Positions 1 through 9,088 of a stretch of 61,637 nucleotides of DNA are shown in pieces (positions within the stretch are counted from its first letter, which is position 1; each line of letters opens with the position of its first letter). The position numbers were made by a program, and so were the translations under genes. Source of the DNA: Brachybacterium avium (GTDB lineage: Bacteria; Actinomycetota; Actinomycetes; Actinomycetales; Dermabacteraceae); assembly GCF_002216795.1 (NCBI RefSeq), contig NZ_CP022317.1, positions 1 through 61,637 of the forward strand. The letters are read 5' to 3'. Below the pieces are notes generated by a model that was not told the DNA's origin, ran no database searches, and saw only the letters and a program-made list of their open reading frames with translations.

Positions 1-50
1 CTCGTAGTCTCGTAACCTCGTTATCTCGTATGTTCGTAATCTCGTTAGTT
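1..50. repeat. CTCGTA-type degenerate short repeats at the left edge
   Basis: Six or so imperfect copies of CTCGTAa/g occur head to tail with 7-9 base spacing. This is the complement of the ACGAG motif that recurs at 9.0, 9.7-10.0, 12.03, 36.15, 47.8 and 61.47 kb. No gene lies here. Function is unknown. Confidence 0.7.
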
Positions 51-118
51 CGGTAGCGTTTGGGGGGCGGGTCTCGATAGAATGATTGGTAATTGTTAGG
101 CGGAAACTGAGGCGTGTC

Positions 119-967
119 ATGAAGGTCTACTCCGTGCAGGAGATCGCAGATCGGCTCGAGGTGAAACCCGAGACGGTCCGGTGGTGGCGGAGCCAGGATC
201 CGGCGTTCCCGCCCGTGACTCAGGTGGGCCGGAGCTGGGGGCTAACGGAGGACCGTCTGGCCGCCTGGGAGACGGTGAGGGGAGCGGATACCGCCGGCCG
301 CGCGAGTATCGGAGGTTCCCAGGGGAGCCGGCCCGTATGGACTCCTGCTCGAGTCGAGGTCCTGCTGCGCCTGGTGTCCCAGCGCAGAGGAACGCCTGCA
401 CGCACGAAGAAGGACCTGGCGGCGGCGCTCAAGGTGCACCCGTCGACGGTGAGGCGCTGGTTGACGCGGAGCGGGTCCTGGAAGGGGTCTCCGGCGGCGA
501 TCCCGGCCCGAAGGCTCGAGGAGCTGCTGCGGGAGATCTCGCCGACCCCTGCGGATCGTGAGCGTGAGCTGTTCCAGGAGGACAACGCTCGGAAGGCACT
601 GGAGCGGTTACGAGCGCGCAGGGCGCCGTTGACGGCCTGGCGGGAGCAGGACTGGATGTCACCTCATCGCGTGTGGGTCGAGGACCAGGTCAATGGGACC
701 TCTGTGGTCCGTCTGACGAGGGTGGGGACTCGGCGGGATCACGCCGAGGCTGGTTCCCAGAACGTGCGCTCGGTGGTCGTGAACAGCAGGTTCGAGGCCC
801 AGCTGGTGAAGGCGGCCGTGTTGCGTGAGGTCTCTCCGTGGAGGGTGCGACTGGCCGGGATGTCTGGAGGCTCCGAGCGCTGGATCAGCGGAGCGAAGCT
901 GCGTCCGCTCGAGGTCCTGCATGACGAGATCCGGCGGAAGGATCCCCGCGGACCGGGGAGGGAGTGA
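119..967 (+). CDS. Double helix-turn-helix DNA-binding protein
   Basis: A 282-residue predicted DNA-binding protein whose family I do not recognise. An N-terminal MerR/excisionase-style helix-turn-helix is visible near residues 8-22 ([16 protein letters not shown]). A second HTH lies near residues 97-113 ([17 protein letters not shown]). The rest is basic and ends in [10 protein letters not shown]. The ATG at 119 was preferred over an in-frame ATG at 86 because a GAGG element sits just upstream of it. The gene ends 10 bases before the J-domain gene, so the two are probably co-transcribed. It is likely a local regulator; its target is not evident. Confidence 0.7.
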   Translation: MKVYSVQEIADRLEVKPETVRWWRSQDPAFPPVTQVGRSWGLTEDRLAAWETVRGADTAGRASIGGSQGSRPVWTPARVEVLLRLVSQRRGTPARTKKDLAAALKVHPSTVRRWLTRSGSWKGSPAAIPARRLEELLREISPTPADRERELFQEDNARKALERLRARRAPLTAWREQDWMSPHRVWVEDQVNGTSVVRLTRVGTRRDHAEAGSQNVRSVVVNSRFEAQLVKAAVLREVSPWRVRLAGMSGGSERWISGAKLRPLEVLHDEIRRKDPRGPGRE

Positions 968-977
968 GGATCAGGTC

Positions 978-1835
978 ATGGCTACCACCGGACCGACCTT
1001 GTACGAGATCCTCGGGGTCTCCCCGGACGCCTCTGCGAGCGAGATCAAGGCCGCCTACCGCAAGCGAGCTCGGAAGACGCACCCAGACGTTGCGGGCGCC
1101 GAGATGAACGGGTTGTTCCTCCTGATCCAACACGCGCACGAGGTGCTGTCCGATCCCGCTCGACGGGCGGAGTACGACCGCACCATGAGCGGCGGGTACG
1201 CGGCGCCGGCTGCTGAACCCGCGCCTCCCCCGGCGGATCCTCCGCCTCGCGGGTGGGTACCCGGAGAACAGGTGCCTGAGGAGCTCTACAGCGGCCCTCT
1301 GCCGCGTGAAGGGCACGATCTGGGCCGGATGCCCTGGATCGATCAGTTCGACGGCGTGGAGCGCTCGAGCGTGAGGATCACCGGGGCGGGGCTACGCCGA
1401 TGGCACTGGGCCCTCATCGGCGCCGGCGCGGCTGCGGGCACGATCGTGCTCACGCAACTGGTGACGGTCACGCTGTTGCCGGTGCTGGTCGGTCTCCTGG
1501 GCGCGCTGCGAATCTGGATGACCCGCAGGTTCCCCCGGAGACTGACCGCCATTCTTGCGCTGACCACGGTGGTCCTCGCGGCTGTGAGCGTCTTCTACAG
1601 CTCGATCGGGCCCTCGAGCTGGCATGCCCCGGTGCTCGGCCTGGTAGGCATCCTCGTCCTCATCGGGGGCGTCTGGTGGGCGGTGTACGAGCTCGCGGTG
1701 CGAGAACGCCTGCGGGTACCGCGAAAGGACATCCCGGAGGGGTTCTACTGGGGAGAACCCGGGGAGACCCTCTCGCATGCGCAGGAGGTCTTCGGCCTGG
1801 ACCGCACGATGGACGGGGTCGAGGGGAACGGCTGA
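978..1835 (+). CDS. J-domain membrane protein
   Basis: A 285-residue protein with an N-terminal J domain (residues about 6-70) that carries the diagnostic HPD tripeptide at residues 35-37. J domains stimulate the ATPase of Hsp70 (DnaK). A proline-rich linker follows, then about four hydrophobic segments between residues 140 and 255, so the protein is probably membrane-anchored with the J domain in the cytoplasm. It lacks the G/F and zinc regions of DnaJ itself. The ATG at 978 is preceded by a GAGG element. Its stop overlaps the presumed start of the NERD gene, which suggests translational coupling. Confidence 0.8.
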   Translation: MATTGPTLYEILGVSPDASASEIKAAYRKRARKTHPDVAGAEMNGLFLLIQHAHEVLSDPARRAEYDRTMSGGYAAPAAEPAPPPADPPPRGWVPGEQVPEELYSGPLPREGHDLGRMPWIDQFDGVERSSVRITGAGLRRWHWALIGAGAAAGTIVLTQLVTVTLLPVLVGLLGALRIWMTRRFPRRLTAILALTTVVLAAVSVFYSSIGPSSWHAPVLGLVGILVLIGGVWWAVYELAVRERLRVPRKDIPEGFYWGEPGETLSHAQEVFGLDRTMDGVEGNG

Positions 1836-2320
1836 CGGCCGCGGAGATCGGCTACTTCCTGGGATCCATCCCCGGGGTGAGGCTGGTGAACGGGCTCGCG
1901 TTCCCCGGCTCCGAGACCGCTGATGTCGATCACGCGGTGCTCTGTGGCCGGCGCGTGGCCCTGATCGACTCGAAGGCGTGGAAGCCGGCCACCTACGCCA
2001 TGGTCGCGGGACACGACGCGATCCGCGTCGGGGGTGATGAGGGGTGGAGCTACTTCCCGGCTCACATGCCGACGGCGGTGGAGCGGTACCGGGCCAGCCT
2101 CGGCGGTCGCCGCCTCAGGGCTGAGGTCCGTGGATACATCGTGGTGCACCCGAAATCGATCACGGAGGACCTCGAGCTGCTCAACGACAGGACCGACGGC
2201 TCGGTGCGCCTGGTGACGGCCAATGAGCTCATCGAAGAGCTCGGGACGTGGTTCAGTGAGGACGAGGAACAAGCAACCACGGTCGATCGCCGGCTGCTGT
2301 CGTTCCTGCTGCGGAGCTGA
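1832..2320 (+). CDS. NERD-domain nuclease-like protein
   Basis: A protein of about 162 residues with the core of a NERD (nuclease-related) domain: the DVDHAVL signature, followed by a strand holding ALIDSKAW. These correspond to the acidic and lysine positions of this restriction-endonuclease-like fold. The start is uncertain. The frame is open upstream but contains only shadow sequence. A CTG at 1832 overlaps the J-domain stop (CTGA) and has GAGGGG five bases upstream; a GTG at 1877 is the alternative but would cut into the fold. The pairing with a J-domain protein suggests a shared stress or DNA-processing role, which is inference. Confidence 0.65.
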   Translation: MTAAEIGYFLGSIPGVRLVNGLAFPGSETADVDHAVLCGRRVALIDSKAWKPATYAMVAGHDAIRVGGDEGWSYFPAHMPTAVERYRASLGGRRLRAEVRGYIVVHPKSITEDLELLNDRTDGSVRLVTANELIEELGTWFSEDEEQATTVDRRLLSFLLRS

Positions 2321-2342
2321 TCGGAGTGCTCTTCCTCAGCGG

Positions 2343-2711
2343 CTACAGGATCGGCTGAACAGACGTCTTCACGTGGACTGCATGCACTGGGCCGTCTCCT
2401 ACGGAAGGCGTCGCGAAGTCCCAGGAGGGCTCGAGATCCTCGAGCTGGCGGATGGTCTTGTAGTCCATCATCCGCGCGTTCCAGTTCTCGGTGAGGACGT
2501 TGACCCAGACGTAGATGTCGAACTCCACTGCGTCCTCGAGGCTGACGGTCGAGGTGTCGAAGAAGGCCTCGGCCTCGAATGCTCCTGACGCCCCCTCGAC
2601 GACGCCCCGCGAGAGCTCGAAGCGGGAGATCCGCAAGCCGCCGTGATCGCTGTCTACGACGACAGGGACAGAGCCGCCGTCGGGGTTGTCCGTATGGAGA
2701 AGCTTGATCAT
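2343..2711 (-). CDS. Hypothetical protein downstream of tpg-like gene
   Basis: A 122-residue acidic protein with no motif I recognise. It contains alternating strand-like segments (VPVVVDSDHGG, AVEFDIYVWVNVL). It is the last gene of the replication operon, starting 31 bases after the Tpg-like gene and converging on the NERD gene, with a 22-base gap between the two stops. Confidence 0.6.
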   Translation of the reverse strand: MIKLLHTDNPDGGSVPVVVDSDHGGLRISRFELSRGVVEGASGAFEAEAFFDTSTVSLEDAVEFDIYVWVNVLTENWNARMMDYKTIRQLEDLEPSWDFATPSVGDGPVHAVHVKTSVQPIL

Positions 2712-2742
2712 GTTCTCGATCCTAGGGGCTGGATGGGGGTGC

Positions 2743-3291
2743 TCAGTCGAGCTTGATGTGGTCGATGTTCTCGAACGTCCAGCCGGGCACGTAGTTCGCG
2801 GAGTGGTGCTGCTGGAGCCAGTCGGTGACGGCGCTGTCGCCGCCTCGCTCGTAGGCGTCGAACATCGCGTCGACGTCGCCGCCGGAGAGCTCGATGCTGA
2901 CGGTGCGGACGCGCGAGTAGCCCTTCCCTCCGCCTTCGGGGCCCTGGAGGCCGTGGGTGGTGAGCTTGGTGCTCTTGCGGCCGGCGAACCGCTGACGGGA
3001 CTGGTCCAGGGAGGCCTTGCGGCCCTTCTTCGTGCTCACGGCCTGGCGGGCCTTGACGCGCAGGTTGGACAGGTGATCGCTGCGGGGGGCGTTGCGCTGC
3101 TTGCGGTCCTCCCCCGCGATCCAGCGCTGGACGCTGCGCTGGGAGACCCCGAGGGACTCGGCGGCGGCCCTTGTGTTCGGGCCGCCGCGCTTGGTGGTGC
3201 CGAACGCGCCGATGATCATGTCGCGGACGCTGCCGCCGGTGGGTGAGCCCTGGCGGCCGGTGAGGCCCTGGAAGATGGACAGGTTAGGCAT
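2743..3291 (-). CDS. tpg-like: Tpg-like terminal protein (HTH)
   Basis: A 182-residue protein close in size and plan to the Tpg telomere terminal proteins of Streptomyces (about 185 residues). In those proteins the telomere 5' ends are covalently bound and replication is primed at the ends. Visible features are an HTH near residues 40-58 (TRAAAESLGVSQRSVQRW), a long Arg/Lys-rich middle, then a C-terminal block with MFDAYERGG and the ending FENIDHIKLD, which resembles the DI-Y-DLD tail of Tpg. It starts six bases after the stop of the Tap-containing replication gene, whose last codons supply its GAAGGAG ribosome site, so the genes are coupled as tap-tpg are. Tpg-like HTH proteins also occur on circular elements, so this alone does not prove linearity. 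Confidence 0.62.
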   Translation of the reverse strand: MPNLSIFQGLTGRQGSPTGGSVRDMIIGAFGTTKRGGPNTRAAAESLGVSQRSVQRWIAGEDRKQRNAPRSDHLSNLRVKARQAVSTKKGRKASLDQSRQRFAGRKSTKLTTHGLQGPEGGGKGYSRVRTVSIELSGGDVDAMFDAYERGGDSAVTDWLQQHHSANYVPGWTFENIDHIKLD

Positions 3292-3297
3292 GCTCGG

Positions 3298-6200
3298 TCA
3301 CTCCTTCGTGGGGTCCCAGTCGGCGGGGTCGATCAGGCTCGCCTTGCCGTGCCAGTCGCGTCCGGTGAGGAACTCGAGGTGGTCGGCGAGCTGGGCTGAT
3401 CCCTCGTGCTTGTACTGGCCGAAGCCGCGGCCGAGCTTGGAGGGGTCGCCGGGCCAGGAGGCGATCGGGTCGGGGTTTGCCGAGAGGTAGCAGATCGTGT
3501 CGGTGCCGATCGCGATCGGCCAGATGCCGCTGTCGAGGCCGTTCTTCTCGACGGTGCGCAGGATGTTCGCCCTGGACTTGGCGATGATGTGGTGCCGGCG
3601 CTCGGGGGCGAAGCCCTGCTTGCCCTGCATCCACGACGCGGAGCCCATCATGCCGATCATGCGGGTGTAGACCGCCTTGAGGGCGTCGAGGGCGTGCTCG
3701 GTGGTGGTGAGGTCGATGATGTCGGCCTCGTCGGCGGGGTGTGCGAGTCGGTCGAGCCTCTGGAGCAGGGCGGTGCGGCCGTTCTTGATCTGCTCGTAGA
3801 ACGGCTGGAGGACGCGGCCGTGCTCGGGCCAGGTGTAGGCCTCGTGGATCTCGGGGCCGTAGCCCTGGGCCTGGGCGAGCTCGAGGGTGGGGGTGGTGAC
3901 CCAGATCGGGTGATCGGGGGCCTTGGTGCCGCCCGGGGCGAGGGGGTTGGGGAGCCTCCAGTCGCCGTTCTCGGGGACGTCGATCAGCCAGTACCCGGGC
4001 AGGCGCTTGTCGAAGGGCCGGCCGTCGGGGTGGTGGACCGGCTCGCCGATGCTGAGCTCGAGGGACGCGGCGCCGGCCATGTAGGAGCCGCCGCGGTCGT
4101 AGGCGTGCAGGTAGGGCAGCTGGCGCTCCTGCTCGTCGGGGATGCGGGACCAGTCGAGGTCGCGTTCGGTGTTCGAGGCCTCGGCGGGCGGGACCGGGGC
4201 GTAGGGGGCGAAGAGCTCCTTGACGCGGCGGTGCTCGCGCTGGCCGGTCGAGGTGGTCACATCCATGCCCTTGCGGCGCAGCTTGATCGCGAGGTCGATA
4301 CCGGTCTGGCCCGGGTGCATGTACAGCGGGATCCCGACGGCCGTGGCGGCGTCGCGGATCCGCTCGACGAGCTCCTGGGGGGTCGGGTTGCCGCCGATCA
4401 TCGGGTAGTCCTCGGGCAGCGCGCTCATGATGACGAGCATCGCGATCGGGGCGTCCTGGTCGCTGCGGAAGATGCGGGTCCAGTTGCTCAGCGAGGTGCC
4501 CTTGCCGCCGACGCGGTAGCCGTGGCGCTCGGCGCGGGTGATCAGCTCGTGGCCGGTGGTGAGCTGGGAGAGCTTGGAGCGGACCTCGGAGGGGTCGTCG
4601 CCGAGCTGGTCGACGGGCAGGCCGAGCTTGAGGGCCGCGGCGTGGGTGATCCACAGCTGGCCGACCTCGCGCAGGTCGCCCTTGGAGTGCCCGATGCCGA
4701 GGGCGGGGAGGAGCTCGGCGAGCTGTCCGACGTGCGTGAGCTCGGGCCAGGCGTGGCGTTTCCCGTCGGGGGTGTAGATCGTGTCGACGTCGAGCACGGC
4801 AGCTGGCCCGATCAGGGTGCTGGAGGCCTCCTGGGTGCGGACGACATGGAAGGGACGTTCCTGGGTCTGCGGCTGCTCAGCCGGGACCTGGGCAGGAGCC
4901 GGGGGCTGGGTGGCCGGCTGCGCGTCGCGCTGAGGGGCCAGCGCCACCGCGCCCTGTGCCTGCGCGGTGGCGGCCGGGGCGGTCGCTGCGGGCTGCTGCT
5001 GCGCGGGAGCCGGCGAGGGGCTGGCGGGGGTGGTGCTGCGGCGCGTCAGGGGCGTGGGGCCCGTGGGGGCGCGCTTGCCGAACAGGCGGGGGTCGCCGCC
5101 CTCGTCATCATCGGGGAAGAGCTGTCCGAAGGGTATGACGAGCACGCGGGTCCTGGCTCCGATGCAGGGCAGGTTGCGGGTCTTGGTCATCTTCGGAGCC
5201 TTGCCGGGCTGCGCGGCATCGGTGACGAGGATCCCCTCGTCGTACAGGGCGCGCTTGGCGGTGGCTTCGTCGAGCTCGATCTGAACGTCCATGGCGGTGC
5301 GAGCCTGCGCGAGGACGTGAGGCAGGGCCCGGGGCTCGAGGTAGATCTCGGTGCCGTTCTCGCTGTCGGGGTTGATCCAGCCCAGCGGGATACCGCGGGC
5401 CTCGACACGCTCGGAGTTCATGCCTCCCTGGCGCTTCCAGCCCAGGCGAGCAGCCAGGGGGAAGGAGGGCGCGGCGCCGTCCTGGACGTGGCTGAGGTAG
5501 GCGATGCCGGAGTGCAGGGCGTACTGGAGCATCTCGCGGACGCGGCCGCCGGTGGAGGTGGGGATGTCGGGGTCGACGGTGGCCTGCCATGCCTCGAAGA
5601 GGCTCTCGTTCAGGGAGGTCATCCAGTCCTGTGCGCTGTCGTCGTCGAGCACGCCGACGTCGCGGAGGAACTCCAGGAAGATCTTGAAGCCGACCCACAT
5701 CTGCGTGATGGCGGCGCCGGGGCGTTCGTCGGCGACACCGCGGGTGAGGTAGTGCTGGCGCAGGCGGTGGAGCTCCTCGTCGGCGTCGAGGTTGGCCTGC
5801 TCGCGCACGAGCTGGGGGTCGTTCTTGGCGAGCCAGTGGATGAAGCTGCTCATCAGGAGCGTCCGCTGGAATCGCGGATCGGCCTTGGACTGCTGCTTCA
5901 TGAGGTCCACGGAGATGTCGCCGGCGCGCAGCGGGAGGGGGAAGGTGCGCTGCTGGCCGCTGCCCGCCTCCGGGGCGAACTCGGAGGTGAACAGGCCCGA
6001 GGCGTTGGGGCGGACGCCGGGGTTGACGTCGTTGCCGTCGCGGGTCGCGCGGGAGCGGCCGATGCGCTCGGCGATCATGCGCGCGTTTTCCTTCAAGGCG
6101 CGCTGCGCGTAGGCGATGCCGCGGTCGGGGGCGGCGTCATCTGCCCACCAGACGCAGTCCTTTGCGCGGGACATCCCGATGCGGGCGGCGTTGGAGGTGT

Positions 6201-8481
6201 CGCCGGTGCCGGCGAGGCTCATGCAGGGCTTGTTGCGCTCCCAGGTTTCGCCGAAGAAGCTCATCGCCCAGGACGCCAGCGAGCTCTTGAGGGTGCCGGG
6301 GACGCCGACGAGCACGGTGATCATCGGGTTGTGGCCGATGGCCGAGCGCATCATGAAGCCCAGCAGCGGCAGGATCACGCGTCGCGGGCAGGTCTCGAGC
6401 ATTGGCTCGATGACCGTGGAGAACGCGGTGCGCAGCTCCTCGGTGTTGGTGCTCGGCGGCGGCAGCTGGATGCGGTTCAGCGGGGCGTCGAGGGCGACGG
6501 GGGCGTGCTCGTTGCCTTCGCGGGTGATGATCCCTCCGGCGTGGACGTAGCCCCAGTCGGCGGATCCGTCGGCGGCTTTGCGGCGTCGCCAGCCGACCCC
6601 GCGGTACATGGTGCGGGCCTTGTAGCCGACGCTGACCTGGGTGATCGCTCGGGCGACCTCGGCGCGGCCGTTGGTCGTGGCGGCGTAGTCCACGGCGAAG
6701 TCGAGTCGCTCGAGCCACTTGCTCGAGGTGAAGTCGTCGGCGTCGACCTTGGTGATGATCTGCTCGCCGGACAGGGGGTGGGTGTAAGCGAGCAGGTACT
6801 GCTTGAGGTCACCGGTGCCCGTGCGGGTCTCCTGGATCCCGTCAGCGGCAGCCGCGGTGACGTCGTTGACGCGGATCTGGTCGACGAAGTCCGCGTCGTC
6901 GAGGACCTCGTTCGCGTCGCGGGCGATGATGCGTGCGTCGAGGTCCAGGATGCGCTTGAGGTTGCGGACGTACTCGCCCTCACCGCCCCTGGCGGGCTTC
7001 CACTCCTCCTTGCAGATCTGCCCGTTGATCAGCACGTACTTCGGGGCGGAGATCTCCACGTCGAGCTGTCGCGGTGCGGGGTCCGCACCGGCGTCCTGGG
7101 CCAGCTCCGGGGCCGGGCCAACCTCGGGCACCGGCGCGGGGGCAGGGGCCTCCGTGACCGGCTTGGGGGTCTCCGCCGGGAGCTGGAGTGCCGGCGGGAT
7201 GTCGCGACCGATGTGCTCGTGAAGGGTGCGGGCGAGGCGGATGCCCCGCTCACGGGTGGAGTGGGCCAGGCGCACGGCCTCCTCGGCCCAGTCCGTCTTG
7301 GCGACCGTGGCGTAGCGCTCGACGGTCGTGGTCGTCTCGGTGAGCTTCTCGAGGCGGACCTCGGACTCGATCGTCCAGCGCGTCGCGCGCTTGCGGTGGG
7401 TCTCGGCCGCCTTGGGGGCCGACTCGGCCCGTGCCTCGGCGGCATCGAGATGGGCCCGGGCCTCGCGGTTAGCCTCCTCGATGCGGGAGAGAGCCCCCTC
7501 GAGCTGGGATGCGGCAGCCCAGGTGTGCAGCTCGGCCAGGGAGGTCTCGATCAGGTCCTCGAGGGTTCCGCCGTCGTCGACGTGGTCGGTCAGGTCGGTC
7601 TTCGCCTCGAGGGTGCGGGGCAGGAACACGCGCACGTCAGCGCGACCCTCGAGAGCCTCGAGCAGCTGCGCGCCGCGCTTGTAGCCGGCGCCGTCACGGT
7701 CGACGACGACGCGGACGGTTCCGCCCTCGAGCATGTCGAGCATGGCATCGGAGAGCGAGCCGGCACCGCCGGCGTTCGTGGCCGCGATGACGTCGAGGCG
7801 CTCCTCGGCGGTGTGGACGTCCTTCTCCCCCTCGAGAATCCAGACCGTCTCGTCATCGGCCAGGGCGTCGACCAGCTCAGGGCAGCGGTACCAGGTGGGC
7901 TCGAACCCCTGCGGCTTCTTCGAGACCTGGCCCTTGGCGGTGAAGTACGTCTGCGTGAAGGTCTTGCGCCGCTCCCCCGCGGCGTTGGTGGCTTCCTTCC
8001 GGATGACCTGCTGGATCACCTCGCCGTCGGGGCGGGCGTAGTCGTAGGTCGCGGTGACCTGCCAGTCGAGCTGCTCCTCGGGCTCGCGCTCGGGAGCGGC
8101 GATCGGTGCGGGCAGGGGGCCGATCTTCCCCCAGCGCTTGCCCGTACGGCGTCGTGTCGTCGACCGCCCGACACGCTCCTCGCGCGGCGGGAGCGGCCGA
8201 TCAAACAGGTCCGTCACCTCGAGGCCGAGCGCGGCAGCGATGTCGCGCACCTCGCCCTGACAGCCGAAGCACCGCAGCAGCACGCGCCCGTCGTCGCCGG
8301 GCACGTAGCTGACGTGCAGAGATGCCTCGTTGTCGTCGTGGATCGGGCAGCGAGCCTTGAAGTCGCTGGTGGTGCCCTTCATCGGGTCACCGCGCTGTGC
8401 CAGCGCGTCCCTCACACGGTGCAGTGATGCCTGGGGCTGCGGCGTGTCCTCAGCCGCAGGTCCTTGCATAGACAGGGTCAT
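3298..8481 (-). CDS. Primase/helicase replication protein fused to a Tap-like domain
   Basis: A 1727-residue, apparently multidomain replication protein. Residues 45-74 hold a CHC2-like zinc site (CPIH, then CFGC), as in DnaG-type primases. Residues 205-290 form a Toprim-like region (ILEGEKD near 212, VVVDRDGAG near 258). An Arg/Glu-rich coiled stretch follows. Around residue 727 is a Walker A motif (GVPGTLKSS), within a helicase-like core. An Ala/Pro/Gln linker spans about 1130-1215. From about 1225 to the end the order of motifs matches what I recall of the Streptomyces telomere-associated protein Tap: LDVD near the domain start, LGLP, WTRIFR, LPYLHAYD, FDKRLPGYWLIDV, TTPTLELAQAQGYG, and a final GRGFGQYKHEG. 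Tap recruits Tpg to telomere DNA. The ATG at 8481 has GAGGAT six bases upstream. Confidence 0.8.
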   Translation of the reverse strand: MTLSMQGPAAEDTPQPQASLHRVRDALAQRGDPMKGTTSDFKARCPIHDDNEASLHVSYVPGDDGRVLLRCFGCQGEVRDIAAALGLEVTDLFDRPLPPREERVGRSTTRRRTGKRWGKIGPLPAPIAAPEREPEEQLDWQVTATYDYARPDGEVIQQVIRKEATNAAGERRKTFTQTYFTAKGQVSKKPQGFEPTWYRCPELVDALADDETVWILEGEKDVHTAEERLDVIAATNAGGAGSLSDAMLDMLEGGTVRVVVDRDGAGYKRGAQLLEALEGRADVRVFLPRTLEAKTDLTDHVDDGGTLEDLIETSLAELHTWAAASQLEGALSRIEEANREARAHLDAAEARAESAPKAAETHRKRATRWTIESEVRLEKLTETTTTVERYATVAKTDWAEEAVRLAHSTRERGIRLARTLHEHIGRDIPPALQLPAETPKPVTEAPAPAPVPEVGPAPELAQDAGADPAPRQLDVEISAPKYVLINGQICKEEWKPARGGEGEYVRNLKRILDLDARIIARDANEVLDDADFVDQIRVNDVTAAAADGIQETRTGTGDLKQYLLAYTHPLSGEQIITKVDADDFTSSKWLERLDFAVDYAATTNGRAEVARAITQVSVGYKARTMYRGVGWRRRKAADGSADWGYVHAGGIITREGNEHAPVALDAPLNRIQLPPPSTNTEELRTAFSTVIEPMLETCPRRVILPLLGFMMRSAIGHNPMITVLVGVPGTLKSSLASWAMSFFGETWERNKPCMSLAGTGDTSNAARIGMSRAKDCVWWADDAAPDRGIAYAQRALKENARMIAERIGRSRATRDGNDVNPGVRPNASGLFTSEFAPEAGSGQQRTFPLPLRAGDISVDLMKQQSKADPRFQRTLLMSSFIHWLAKNDPQLVREQANLDADEELHRLRQHYLTRGVADERPGAAITQMWVGFKIFLEFLRDVGVLDDDSAQDWMTSLNESLFEAWQATVDPDIPTSTGGRVREMLQYALHSGIAYLSHVQDGAAPSFPLAARLGWKRQGGMNSERVEARGIPLGWINPDSENGTEIYLEPRALPHVLAQARTAMDVQIELDEATAKRALYDEGILVTDAAQPGKAPKMTKTRNLPCIGARTRVLVIPFGQLFPDDDEGGDPRLFGKRAPTGPTPLTRRSTTPASPSPAPAQQQPAATAPAATAQAQGAVALAPQRDAQPATQPPAPAQVPAEQPQTQERPFHVVRTQEASSTLIGPAAVLDVDTIYTPDGKRHAWPELTHVGQLAELLPALGIGHSKGDLREVGQLWITHAAALKLGLPVDQLGDDPSEVRSKLSQLTTGHELITRAERHGYRVGGKGTSLSNWTRIFRSDQDAPIAMLVIMSALPEDYPMIGGNPTPQELVERIRDAATAVGIPLYMHPGQTGIDLAIKLRRKGMDVTTSTGQREHRRVKELFAPYAPVPPAEASNTERDLDWSRIPDEQERQLPYLHAYDRGGSYMAGAASLELSIGEPVHHPDGRPFDKRLPGYWLIDVPENGDWRLPNPLAPGGTKAPDHPIWVTTPTLELAQAQGYGPEIHEAYTWPEHGRVLQPFYEQIKNGRTALLQRLDRLAHPADEADIIDLTTTEHALDALKAVYTRMIGMMGSASWMQGKQGFAPERRHHIIAKSRANILRTVEKNGLDSGIWPIAIGTDTICYLSANPDPIASWPGDPSKLGRGFGQYKHEGSAQLADHLEFLTGRDWHGKASLIDPADWDPTKE

Positions 8482-8573
8482 CGAGTATCCTCAAGAACGA
8501 GTTTTGGCACAGAAACTGTGCTGGAAGGTCATCGGTCCTCTCACGCCGGCAAGCATCGGAGGACTCAAGCTTC

Positions 8574-8605
8574 GGAAGCCCCTCACTGCCAGGTGGGGGG
8601 CTTCC
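8574..8605. other. GC-rich hairpin between RHH gene and replication gene
   Basis: The left arm GGAAGCCCCTCAC (8574-8586) and right arm GTGGGGGGCTTCC (8593-8605) pair with one mismatch around a six-base loop. No T-tract follows on either strand. It lies in the 130-base leader of the replication gene and may act as an attenuator, operator or origin structure. Confidence 0.7.
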
Positions 8606-8649
8606 TGCATGTCATGCAGACATTCGCGCCTCCTGATCAGGGAGGCGCG
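8605..8649. other. Two further palindromes at the end of the RHH gene
   Basis: CTGCAT-GTC-ATGCAG (8605-8619) and CGCGCCTCC-N7-GGAGGCGCG (8625-8649) follow the previous hairpin directly. The second lies inside the last codons of the RHH gene. Three palindromes in 76 bases ahead of the replication gene suggest copy-number control or protein binding. Confidence 0.65.
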
Positions 8650-8839
8650 GCTGGTGGCTGTCGCTGGCAGCCTGGATGTACGAAGGGACCGGCTCGCCGT
8701 GCTGGAGCGCGAGGAAGCGGGTGATGTACTCCGATCGCGTGAGGCCTTCTCGGGCTGCTGCGCGATCGACCTTGTCGATGATGCGGTCGGGGACGCGCAT
8801 CGAGACGTGGGTGCGATTCCCTCGGTATGGCTGGGGCAT
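8612..8839 (-). CDS. Ribbon-helix-helix (CopG-like) protein
   Basis: A 75-residue protein with a ribbon-helix-helix plan: strand THVSMRVPDRIIDKVD, helix, turn, and second helix LTRSEYITRFLAL. Small RHH proteins upstream of rep genes often repress replication (CopG of pMV158 is the model). Here the gene lies 130 bases upstream of the large replication gene, with three palindromes between them. The start has GAGGAG upstream. A role in copy control is inferred from position. Confidence 0.7.
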   Translation of the reverse strand: MPQPYRGNRTHVSMRVPDRIIDKVDRAAAREGLTRSEYITRFLALQHGEPVPSYIQAASDSHQPRLPDQEARMSA

Positions 8840-8967
8840 GGCATCTCCTCATCCAGCAACGGGACCGGTCGGGAACAAACTACAGCCGTGTAACTCCGAA
8901 CATGAACATGATTCGTCTTCGGCGTGTCGGTGATCCTCAGAGGATGGCTGCTGAACGTCATGCCCAT

Positions 8968-8996
8968 TTACCGCGATCGAGGACCCCTGCTGTGAC
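8968..8996 (-). promoter_or_regulatory. Class A promoter of the replication operon
   Basis: On the minus strand GTCACA (8991-8996) and CGGTAA (8968-8973) are separated by exactly 17 bases. This is the same arrangement as at six other operons in the window. It would start transcription near 8960, about 120 bases before the RHH gene. Confidence 0.65.
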
Positions 8997-9008
8997 ACAT
9001 CCGAGCAG

Positions 9009-9030
9009 ACTCGTAACCTCGTAACCTTGC
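9009..9030. repeat. CTCGTAACC repeat pair
   Basis: Two adjacent copies of CTCGTAACCT-type sequence belong to the dispersed ACGAG/CTCGT repeat family. Confidence 0.5.
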
Positions 9031-9088
9031 GATCCCTCGCGCGCGCGAGCGCGTAGCGCACACGCATACGACCGCTTGGGCCTGAAAG

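Noticed and set aside
3406..8427. A 1673-codon open frame on the plus strand opposite the replication gene
   Set aside because: It is a GC-rich antisense shadow. Its translation is Gly/Val/Leu/Asp-rich without motifs, while the minus strand shows clear domains.
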